A stretch of 10,968 nucleotides of DNA. Origin: Akkermansia muciniphila (GTDB lineage: Bacteria > Verrucomicrobiota > Verrucomicrobiia > Verrucomicrobiales > Akkermansiaceae). The position numbers and the translations under genes are program-made. The notes below the pieces were generated by a model. It saw only the letters and a program-made list of their open reading frames with translations. It was not told the DNA's origin and did not search any database. This document shows positions 1 through 5,664 of this stretch, piece by piece. The DNA is taken from NCBI GenBank assembly GCA_943324575.2, contig CALPMD020000015.1:1-10968 (forward strand), written 5' to 3'. How positions within the stretch are numbered: position 1 is the stretch's first letter; each line of letters starts with the position of its first letter.

Positions 1-116
1 ATGCAGTCACCGCTGCGCGTTGTTACACGGCGGGTGCGAACGTGATGGTGGCGGGGTCTTCCACCTTCCGTGCGCCCAGCATGGCCGATGCGGTGGCAGA
101 GATTCGCAACGCCTGA
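1..116 (+). CDS. rpe: Ribulose-phosphate 3-epimerase, C-terminal end (partial)
   Basis: The first 113 bases, read in the frame that starts at base 3, give 37 residues before a TGA at 114-116. The peptide contains AGANVMVAGSSTF followed by RAPSMADAVAEIRNA. This matches the last beta-alpha unit of the ribulose-phosphate 3-epimerase TIM barrel, where a VT...AGA(N/D)xxVAGSxxF segment binds the substrate phosphate. The enzyme interconverts ribulose 5-phosphate and xylulose 5-phosphate in the pentose phosphate and Calvin pathways, in the cytoplasm. The start lies outside the window. The next gene, rph, begins 48 bases downstream on the same strand, so the two may be cotranscribed. A related sugar-phosphate epimerase of the same fold cannot be excluded from so short a piece. 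Confidence 0.75.
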   Translation, partial: AVTAARCYTAGANVMVAGSSTFRAPSMADAVAEIRNA

Positions 117-164
117 TCGTTCTCCGCGCTTGCCGCGGGCGGGGTGGTCGATTTCACTTCGTCC

Positions 165-944
165 ATGACACGTCCCGACGGCCGCCAGAACGATGAACTT
201 CGCCCGATTTCTTTCATCCCGAATGTGGCCCCATACGCCACGGGCTCGGTGCTCGTTTCTTTTGGTGATACCCGCGTCATCTGCTCCGCCAGCATCGAAG
301 ACGATGTGCCGCGCTGGATGCGTGCGCAACGGGTCGAAGGCGGCTGGCTGACGGCGGAATACTCGATGCTACCCTACTCGACCTTGGAGCGAAAATCGCG
401 CGACATTTCCCGCGGTAAGCTGGATGGCCGTTCTTCGGAAATCCAGCGTCTCATCGGCCGCGCCCTGCGCGCCTGCGTGGATCTGAAAAAAGTCGGGCAG
501 CGCACGATCTGGATCGATTGCGACGTCCTCCAAGCCGACGGCGGCACCCGCACCGCCTCGATCACGGGTGGCTGCGTGGCGATGGCGATCGCCCTCAACA
601 AGTTGATGGCGCAGGGCAAAATCAAAGACTTTCCGCTCAAGAAACTCGTGGCCGCTGTTTCTGCGGGTGTGTATCAAGGCGTGCCGGTTCTCGACCTGAA
701 CTATCCCGAAGACAAGGCTGCCTCTGTCGACTTTAACGTCGTGATGACCGAGGCCCTCGACTTTGTGGAAATCCAGGGCAGCGGTGAAGAAGCGGTGTTC
801 TCCTCGGAGGAAATGACTGCGATGCTTGAGCTATCGCGCAAGGGTATTTCCGAAATTGTCTCGCTGCAAAAGGCGGCGATTCTCACGGCCGATCGCGCGG
901 CCCCAGCGGATCTGGCCTCACTCGCCGCCTCGTTTGCTCGGTAA
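165..944 (+). CDS. rph: Ribonuclease PH (tRNA nucleotidyltransferase)
   Basis: This phosphate-dependent 3'-to-5' exoribonuclease trims tRNA 3' ends and degrades structured RNA in the cytoplasm. It usually works as a hexamer. From the ATG at 165 the protein has 259 residues; the family usually has about 240. The N-terminus MTRPDGRQNDELRP is the classic RNase PH opening. The signature SRGKLDGRSSEIQRLIGRALR spans residues 82-102. The phosphate-binding GGTRT is at 126-130, and the DLNYPED segment at 177-183 supplies the two catalytic aspartates (equivalent to D178 and D184 of E. coli). An in-frame GTG at 144 would add seven residues, but the ATG fits the family N-terminus. A tail of about 20 alanine-rich residues is extra. 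All catalytic motifs are intact. It lies just after the rpe end on the same strand. Confidence 0.96.
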   Translation: MTRPDGRQNDELRPISFIPNVAPYATGSVLVSFGDTRVICSASIEDDVPRWMRAQRVEGGWLTAEYSMLPYSTLERKSRDISRGKLDGRSSEIQRLIGRALRACVDLKKVGQRTIWIDCDVLQADGGTRTASITGGCVAMAIALNKLMAQGKIKDFPLKKLVAAVSAGVYQGVPVLDLNYPEDKAASVDFNVVMTEALDFVEIQGSGEEAVFSSEEMTAMLELSRKGISEIVSLQKAAILTADRAAPADLASLAASFAR

Positions 945-1010
945 ATGATGGCCATTACCCAACGGATTTCCCTTGGCGAAGCCCGCCCAGCGTCCTAGAA
1001 AACCCCTGCA

Positions 1011-1118
1011 ATGACTCGCACTTCCATCGAAACCGCCGCCAAGGTGTACATCGTCGCCCTCATCTGCGTCTTTATCTGGACGGTTGCCAAGGTGCTCGCC
1101 CAGGTCGGCATCCTTTGA
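1011..1118 (+). CDS. Possible small single-pass membrane protein (35 aa)
   Basis: An ATG at 1011 opens a 35-codon frame ending at TGA 1116-1118. The product starts MTRTSIETAAK and then runs through VYIVALICVFIWTVAKVLAQ, a clear hydrophobic stretch at about residues 12-30 that could span a membrane once. The short N-terminus has basic residues at 3 and 11, and a tryptophan and a lysine sit near the other end. The frame lies in the 241-base gap between rph and the next gene and is followed 11 bases later by a weak terminator-like hairpin, which would suit a real transcript end. I recognise no family. There is no good Shine-Dalgarno site, and a frame this short can occur by chance, so it is only a candidate. 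Confidence 0.42.
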   Translation: MTRTSIETAAKVYIVALICVFIWTVAKVLAQVGIL

Positions 1119-1129
1119 TCGTCGCCAGC

Positions 1130-1157
1130 AAACGGATCGAATTCCGATTTGATTTTT
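1130..1157 (+). terminator. Weak terminator-like hairpin with T-run
   Basis: AAACGGA (1130-1136) can pair with TCCGATTT (1143-1150), with one bulged A and a six-base loop TCGAAT. The sequence GATTTTT follows at 1151-1157. The paired core is only four GC-containing pairs plus A-T pairs, so it would be a weak intrinsic terminator. Its place, after the small frame ending at 1118 and before the ATG at 1186, suits the end of an rpe-rph transcript. Confidence 0.35.
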
Positions 1158-1185
1158 ACCAGCTTACCCTTCACAAGCTCGCGGC

Positions 1186-1740
1186 ATGGCTAAGACCAAG
1201 GATGAAAACCGCGTGGTGGTGAAAGTGTTTCTCTACGGAATCCAACCGCAAATCTGGCGGCGATTTACGATTTCTGCAGACGTCACCTTCATACAGTTCA
1301 GCGATGCGGTGCAGGCGGTGATGGGATGGGACAACAAGAGTCCGCACGAATTCCGCCACGGCAAGGGCAAGCGCCTCGTTGATGTGATCGGCCCCATTGG
1401 TCTGGAAGATCAAACCGTCGGTGAGTTTCAAGACGAAGCGGTGCTGACGGTTGCCGAATTTCTCGGTCGCCGCAAACTCCCCATCCGTATCCTCTACCGC
1501 TACGATTTCGCGGACGAGTGGATTCATGAAATCGTCTTTGAAAAAAGAATGGCTGGCGAAGGTGGCCCCGAAGTGCTCGAGGGCGCACGGGCCTGTCCGC
1601 CGGAAGACTTCGGCGGTACTTTCCAGTACATGCAGGCGCTCCATGGCGAAATCGAATGGGCTCACCCCGGCTACGAACCCGAGGCGTTTGATCCCAAGCT
1701 CGTGAGCTTTGAAAAGAAAAAGTCCCTCAAAAAACGCTAA
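1186..1740 (+). CDS. Plasmid pRiA4b ORF-3 family protein
   Basis: This protein of 184 residues belongs to the pRiA4b ORF-3-like family (PF07929), known from plasmids and many bacterial chromosomes. Its biochemical role is not established. Visible family marks, in order: VKVFLYGIQPQIWRRF at 12-27, AVQAVMGW at 41-48, HEF at 54-56, YDFADEWIHEI at 106-116 (the family consensus is close to YDFGDDWEHEI) and GARACPPEDFGG at 133-144. The last includes the family's conserved Cys-Pro-Pro-Glu-Asp turn. The C-terminus is lysine-rich (EKKKSLKKR), which could contact nucleic acid, though that is inference. There is no signal peptide or membrane segment, so it is probably cytoplasmic. The ATG at 1186 places the conserved N-terminal strand correctly. 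It is followed on the same strand by the Minf_1886-type gene after 53 bases. Nothing nearby suggests plasmid origin. Confidence 0.9.
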   Translation: MAKTKDENRVVVKVFLYGIQPQIWRRFTISADVTFIQFSDAVQAVMGWDNKSPHEFRHGKGKRLVDVIGPIGLEDQTVGEFQDEAVLTVAEFLGRRKLPIRILYRYDFADEWIHEIVFEKRMAGEGGPEVLEGARACPPEDFGGTFQYMQALHGEIEWAHPGYEPEAFDPKLVSFEKKKSLKKR

Positions 1741-1755
1741 CCGACAGAAGTCGCT

Positions 1756-1784
1756 TTGACAGGAGCCTGACGGCTCGACATAGT
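1756..1784 (+). promoter_or_regulatory. Candidate promoter with a dyad in the spacer
   Basis: TTGACA at 1756-1761 is a perfect -35 match. After 17 bases, CATAGT at 1779-1784 matches four of six positions of a -10 box. Between them lies the inverted repeat GAGCC-TGAC-GGCTC (1763-1776), which fits wholly inside the spacer. Transcription would begin near 1791, about three bases before the ATG at 1794, so the mRNA would be almost leaderless. This rests on sequence match alone. Confidence 0.32.
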
Positions 1785-1793
1785 TTGACTCAG

Positions 1794-2228
1794 ATGCAGG
1801 CCAAACAATTCGAACAGTCGGTGGTTTCGATCCTGAAGCGTGACCAGCGATTTGATCCGCACGCGTATTTTTTTCTCAAGGACGCCTTGGATTTCACCCT
1901 TAAGCACATTGCGGAAGAAAACGGCGGCCAAGCGCGCCACGTGACCGGTCCCGAGTTGCTCGCCGGTTGCCGCGACTTCGCACTCGAACAATTTGGGCCG
2001 ATGGCTTCCACGCTGATGAGCGAGTGGGGTATTCGCAAATGCCAAGACCTCGGCGACATGGTGTTTCACCTCATCGAAGAGCAGGTTTTTGGCAAGCAGG
2101 ACAGCGACAAACCCGAGGATTTCTCCGAGGTGTTTGATTTCGAGGCTTCTCTGATCGTGCCGTTTTTACCGCTGAGCCGGAACGCCGCGCCGAAGAAAAC
2201 CGCCCTAACGAAACGGGCGATTTCCTGA
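1794..2228 (+). CDS. Minf_1886-type conserved protein (Verrucomicrobia/Planctomycetes)
   Basis: This protein of 144 residues resembles a conserved family of unknown function largely restricted to Verrucomicrobia and Planctomycetes. The features I recognise are an N-terminal helix with KRDQRFDPHAYFFLKDALDFT (residues 15-35), RHVTGPELLAGCRDFALEQFGPMA (48-71), and EWGIRKCQDLGDMVFHLIE (77-95). A FDFEASLIVPFLP segment follows at 114-126. It is soluble, helical and acidic through the body, with a basic tail (KKTALTKR, 134-141). The function is unknown; conservation across the phylum suggests a core role. I chose the ATG at 1794. A TTG at 1785 would add three residues but overlaps the candidate promoter. 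There is no obvious ribosome binding site. The stop codon sits within a 13-base palindrome shared with the convergent acyltransferase gene. Confidence 0.87.
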   Translation: MQAKQFEQSVVSILKRDQRFDPHAYFFLKDALDFTLKHIAEENGGQARHVTGPELLAGCRDFALEQFGPMASTLMSEWGIRKCQDLGDMVFHLIEEQVFGKQDSDKPEDFSEVFDFEASLIVPFLPLSRNAAPKKTALTKRAIS

Positions 2229-2238
2229 GGCCGCCTCA
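2226..2238. repeat. 13-base palindrome holding two convergent stop codons
   Basis: TGAGGC-C-GCCTCA is an inverted repeat with a single central base. Its left TGA is the stop of the plus-strand gene. The right TCA is the stop, read on the minus strand, of the acyltransferase gene. On RNA it could fold with five pairs and a three-base loop, on either strand. There is no T-run next to it, so it is not a standard intrinsic terminator. It may help end both convergent transcripts or may be coincidence. Confidence 0.4.
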
Positions 2239-3297
2239 CTGCAAGCCGGTTCGCGGCGGCGGGCTTTTCGTTTCCAGAAACTTCCAGCACAGTTCGGCCA
2301 GTCCCCATGAGGTCAGAGCATAAGCCGCCAAGCGCACGATCAGCCACGGTCCGCTGAAAAATGGCAGCCATAGCCACGGTAGCACGTAGCCCAGAAACAG
2401 CGGCACGGGGGTGTGAAACAGGTAGAGGCCGAAGCTCAAACGCCCGACCTGTTGCGCCGCCGAATGCTCCAGCACCTTGCCGAGCCATCCACCGAGCCCC
2501 GCCAAGGTGGATGAAATCAGTCCCGCGAAAGCCAGCGAGAGCAGGGTTTGCTGGATATAACAGAATCCCGCGATCCGCTGGCCCATTTCAGCGGAAATAT
2601 AAAGCACCGCATATCCGGCAAAGGCCAGCCAGGATGCCCACTTCAACCGAGCGTCTCCCACGCTCATTCCGCGCTCTAACGCGAGCGCGAGCAAGGCCCC
2701 TATGCCAAAATAATCCAGCGCGGTGATGGTGATCGCCTGACTGTGGGGAATCCACGGAAACTCTAGGTCCAAAATCATCCGCGACAGCGGAGCGATCGCG
2801 ACACACGCCAAAAATGCGCCAGTTAGGAAGCGCCGCGGCGTGTAAAAAACCAACAGTGGCCAGAACAGATAGAAGTGCATCTGGATCGCCAGCGTCCAGT
2901 AGTGCGCCGTTCCTGATGGCCACCCTTCCATGAACGCCATGTGGAAATTCGACCAATGCCCGAAGTAGGCAAAAGCATGATGGCGGATGTCGGAGGCTCC
3001 GACCGCAAGCGCAAATAGCATCGCCGCATAGCAGGGCACCAAGATCCGCATCATCCGCCGTTTTTGGAAATGCAGATAAGCTTTGGACCGCCACTTCTCG
3101 CCGCTGCATTCTCCCTGCGTCCGCTCGCGCAACAGAATCCGCGTGATGAGAAATCCGGTCAGCGTTAGAAAAAAGAACAACCCGATTTCGAAGGGCAAAG
3201 GCCCGCGCCATTCTTTCGGTGCCCAGTGATGCCACATCACTCCCAGCACCGCAAAAGCCCGCCAGCCGTCGAGCTGGGTATTTCGAATCGTTGCCAA
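2236..3297 (-). CDS. Acyltransferase-3 family membrane protein
   Basis: This 353-residue integral membrane protein belongs to the acyltransferase-3 family (OafA/NodX type). Members move acetyl or other acyl groups onto cell-surface sugars, such as O-antigen, peptidoglycan or exopolysaccharide, at the inner membrane. The N-terminus holds the family opening QLDGWRAFAVLGVMWHHW (8-25), including the conserved histidine pair. FFFLTLTGFLITRILLR (41-57) and FQKRRMMRILVP (77-88) follow. WTLAIQMHFYLFWP (134-147) corresponds to the usual WSLSVEEQFYLxWP, and RLSFGLYLFHTPV (286-298) is the late conserved helix. About ten hydrophobic helices are visible. The usual glutamate pair in the WSLSVEEQ motif is replaced by Gln-Met. 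The start is a TTG: an upstream stop (TAG at 3310-3312) leaves no ATG, and the next internal ATG would delete the LDGWRA motif. The gene is divergent from the HDAC-like gene. The acceptor cannot be told from sequence. Confidence 0.93.
   Translation of the reverse strand: MATIRNTQLDGWRAFAVLGVMWHHWAPKEWRGPLPFEIGLFFFLTLTGFLITRILLRERTQGECSGEKWRSKAYLHFQKRRMMRILVPCYAAMLFALAVGASDIRHHAFAYFGHWSNFHMAFMEGWPSGTAHYWTLAIQMHFYLFWPLLVFYTPRRFLTGAFLACVAIAPLSRMILDLEFPWIPHSQAITITALDYFGIGALLALALERGMSVGDARLKWASWLAFAGYAVLYISAEMGQRIAGFCYIQQTLLSLAFAGLISSTLAGLGGWLGKVLEHSAAQQVGRLSFGLYLFHTPVPLFLGYVLPWLWLPFFSGPWLIVRLAAYALTSWGLAELCWKFLETKSPPPRTGLQ
2243..2273 (+). terminator. Possible weak terminator for the 1794-2228 gene
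   Basis: AAGCC (2243-2247) can pair with GGCTT (2262-2266) across a 14-base GC-rich loop, followed by TTCGTTT. The arrangement of stem then T-rich tract is terminator-like in the plus direction and begins 14 bases after the stop codon. The stem is short, and the sequence also encodes the C-terminus of the opposite-strand acyltransferase, so it is a low-confidence call. Confidence 0.22.
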
Positions 3298-3399
3298 ACC
3301 GATTCGACACTAACAGCCGACCCGCCGCCTGCAAGAGCAATGGCCGCGCACTTACCGCTTGGAATCCTGGGCATTTCGCTGTTGCTTGGTTGCGGGACA

Positions 3400-4314
3400 A
3401 TGCGCTGCTTTTATTCACAGGAACTCGAACTGGATCTGCCCTCGGGGCATCCGTTCCCGATGGAAAAGTTCCGTGTCTCCAAGGACATGCTGCTCGACGG
3501 CGGGATTCTCCGGCCCGAGGAGATCATCGAGGTCCGCGCTGCTGACGTCCACCTCATCCAGCGCGTGCATGAGTCGGGGTACATCCGCAAGATCGAGTCG
3601 GGCTTGCTCGACCGCAAAGAGCAGATCCTGCTAGGCCTGCCTGTGACTGCCAAACTCTATCAGCGCAGCGTCACTGAGGTGGAAGCAACCCGTCTCGCTT
3701 GCCACGCCGCTCTGGCAGAAGGCGTGGGCGTCTGTCTCGCGGGTGGAACCCACCACGCGTTTCGTGGCCACGGTGAGGGCTACTCGGTTTTCAATGACGT
3801 CGCCATCGCCATCCGCGACCTGCAGGACAAGCAGCCCAACATCAAGATCATGGTCGTTGACACCGCCGCCCGCCAAGGCAACGGCACCGCCGCGCTGCTA
3901 GGCGATGATCCACGCGTGTTCACCTACTCGATCCACGTCGGCCGAAGCTTCCCGTCGCAAAAAATCATCAGCACCCTCGACATCGAGACAGTTCGCTACG
4001 TCGAAGGCGAGATGTATCTGAAGCAGCTCTTCGTCAGCCTTGCCGGCGCGCTCGACACCTTCGGCCCCGATTTGGTGATTTGGATTTCCGGCGCGGACAA
4101 CCATCGCAACGACCAATTCGGCCAAATGCAGCTTTCTCTCAAAGACATTCAACGGCGCGATGAAGTGTTGCTGGGCGCTTTCATCAAAAACCGCATTCCT
4201 GTCGCGGTGCTCTACGGCGGCGGCTACAACCGTCAGGCTGAGTTCACCGCCAAACTCCACCGCAACACGATTGCCACCGCTAAGCGGTTAGCAGCAGAGT
4301 ACCGTGGACTTTGA
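3400..4314 (+). CDS. Histone-deacetylase-fold protein with altered zinc ligands
   Basis: From the ATG at 3400 this is a 304-residue protein of the arginase/deacetylase superfamily, close in length to bacterial class IV-like HDACs. The family opening is SGHPFPMEKFRV (15-26). Other marks are the active-site HH pair at 118-119, GEGYSVFNDVA (125-135), a DxxxxQGNGT segment (154-163), FTYSIH (174-179), GAD (231-233) and GGGY (273-276) with the catalytic tyrosine at 276. In zinc HDACs the segment reads DLDVHQGNGT, where the second Asp and the His bind zinc. Here it reads DTAARQGNGT, so those ligands are Ala156 and Arg158. The third ligand, Asp233, is kept. Deacetylase activity by the usual mechanism is therefore doubtful. 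The frame is open from 3226, and an ATG at 3340 is also possible, but homology starts at 3400. The gene is convergent with the M48 protease gene, 25 bases away. Confidence 0.93.
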   Translation: MRCFYSQELELDLPSGHPFPMEKFRVSKDMLLDGGILRPEEIIEVRAADVHLIQRVHESGYIRKIESGLLDRKEQILLGLPVTAKLYQRSVTEVEATRLACHAALAEGVGVCLAGGTHHAFRGHGEGYSVFNDVAIAIRDLQDKQPNIKIMVVDTAARQGNGTAALLGDDPRVFTYSIHVGRSFPSQKIISTLDIETVRYVEGEMYLKQLFVSLAGALDTFGPDLVIWISGADNHRNDQFGQMQLSLKDIQRRDEVLLGAFIKNRIPVAVLYGGGYNRQAEFTAKLHRNTIATAKRLAAEYRGL

Positions 4315-4339
4315 TCTCCGTTCATCGATCACAGACCGA

Positions 4340-5599
4340 CTACTGAGACGGGTGCTGTAAGGACTCGAGCCTCTGAATCAGCGGCGGGTGCGAGTAGTCC
4401 AGCCAGACCCGCAGCGCGGAAGGCGAGGGGTGGGAAAGATGGTCGGCCGTCATTTTTTTCAGCGCTTCACCGAGGGCGGCCCCGTCGCCGGTGGCATTCG
4501 CCGCGTAGGCGTCAGCCTCGAATTCGTGGTGGCGCGACCACGCGTTGGCCAAGACCCCAAGCAATTTGGAGACGGGGCCTACTAAGATGCTGAACAGAAC
4601 CAGTCCGACATGTGGCGAGATCAGCTTCACCCCGAATGCGTCGAACAGCAGACGAGCGAAGGCACCCTGGGGGTCGGTGGCTAGACCCAGCAGGTAAAAG
4701 ATCCCAGCCATTTGCACAATCCCTACCGCGAGGCGCTGTCTGATATGACCACAGCGGAAGTGGCCGATCTCGTGGGCGAGCACGCCCAGCAACTCCTGCG
4801 GGGTGCTTTTCTCGATCAAGGTGTCGAACAAGGCGATTTTCTTTCGCTTGCCGAGGCCGGTGAAAAAGGCGTTGGCCTTCGACGAGCGCTTGGAGCCGTC
4901 GACCACAAAGACGCCCGTGAGAGGAAAGCCGCAGCGGATGCCAAGCGCCTCGATCTGCTGTTTCAGTTCGCCGTCAGGCATCGGCGTGAACTTGTTGAAC
5001 AAAGGCATGATCAGTGATGGAGCGAAGTAGGTGAGAATCAGTTGGAAGGCAGTCACCACGGCCCATGCCCAGAGCCAGGCATGGGCGATGTTGCCAAAAA
5101 TCCACAGGACGGCTGCCAGCAGAGGCAGGCCGAGGAGGGCTGCTAGCACCAGCCCTTTGAGGCGATCCACGATGAAGGTGGTCGGAGTTGCGCGGTTGAA
5201 TCCGAATTTCTGCTCGATTACAAAGGTTTCATAAATCGAAAATGGCAGTGCCAGTAGGGCTTGGCCGAGAAACAAGACGGCGAGGAAAATCAAACCGGCG
5301 ATGACCGGCTCGGGCGCCAGCGTGCGTGCCCAGCCATCGAGCCAGCCGAAGCCGCCCAGCGACCAAAACACCAGCAGTCCCGCCAGCGAGGCGGCCGACT
5401 GGATTATGTCGAAGCAGGCATTGGTCCGTTGATAATCGCGCGCGCGGTCGAGCTTCGCTTGGTCCATCAGACCATCTAGGATCTTAGGAATCTTGCTGGG
5501 AAAGGTTTTTAGATCCAGCAAAGTCGCTGCGAGCTCCACGTTCCAAAGTGCAAACAGCCCAACGCAAATAATCACTGACATGAAATTCCAATCGCTCAT
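4340..5599 (-). CDS. M48 family membrane metalloprotease (Ste24/CAAX protease-like)
   Basis: This 419-residue zinc endopeptidase is embedded in the inner membrane. An N-terminal M48 domain with several membrane helices (about 8-25, 67-85, 100-122, 150-170, 178-195) carries the Ste24-type segment ETFVIEQKFGFNRATPTTF (124-142). The catalytic domain contains NAFFTGLGKRKKIALFDTL (243-261), the zinc site HEIGH at 276-280, and SRHHEFEADAYA (355-366), whose glutamate at 359 should be the third zinc ligand. The final SHPPLIQRLESL (403-414) is also typical. All catalytic residues are present. In eukaryotes Ste24 processes prenylated a-factor and lamin; bacterial members are thought to clear misfolded membrane proteins, but the substrate here is unknown. 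The ATG at 5599 is close to an upstream in-frame stop at 5609-5611. The gene lies 65 bases after the metal ATPase gene and may share its transcript. Confidence 0.95.
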   Translation of the reverse strand: MSDWNFMSVIICVGLFALWNVELAATLLDLKTFPSKIPKILDGLMDQAKLDRARDYQRTNACFDIIQSAASLAGLLVFWSLGGFGWLDGWARTLAPEPVIAGLIFLAVLFLGQALLALPFSIYETFVIEQKFGFNRATPTTFIVDRLKGLVLAALLGLPLLAAVLWIFGNIAHAWLWAWAVVTAFQLILTYFAPSLIMPLFNKFTPMPDGELKQQIEALGIRCGFPLTGVFVVDGSKRSSKANAFFTGLGKRKKIALFDTLIEKSTPQELLGVLAHEIGHFRCGHIRQRLAVGIVQMAGIFYLLGLATDPQGAFARLLFDAFGVKLISPHVGLVLFSILVGPVSKLLGVLANAWSRHHEFEADAYAANATGDGAALGEALKKMTADHLSHPSPSALRVWLDYSHPPLIQRLESLQHPSQ

Positions 5600-5664
5600 T
5601 GCCGTACATCATGCACAGCTTGAACCTGCCGACAAGTGCCCCGCGTGGTCCCGATGCTTGGATT

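Noticed and set aside
124..138. CCGCG-CTTGC-CGCGG hairpin between rpe and rph
   Set aside because: A five-pair stem with no T-run in GC-rich sequence; insufficient for a terminator or a regulatory claim.
23..295. Minus-strand frame of 90 codons at the left end
   Set aside because: It overlaps the rpe end and the rph N-terminus, both identified by homology, and shows no family features.
945..998. 17-codon frame starting right after the rph stop
   Set aside because: Too short, with no distinctive composition or leader-peptide features.
1186..2228. pRiA4b ORF-3-like gene as a sign of an integrated plasmid or island
   Set aside because: The family is common on chromosomes despite its name, and there is no integrase, repeat, tRNA or replication gene nearby.
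4315..4339. Terminator between the convergent HDAC-like and M48 genes
   Set aside because: The 25-base gap shows no stem of useful length and no T-run on either strand.
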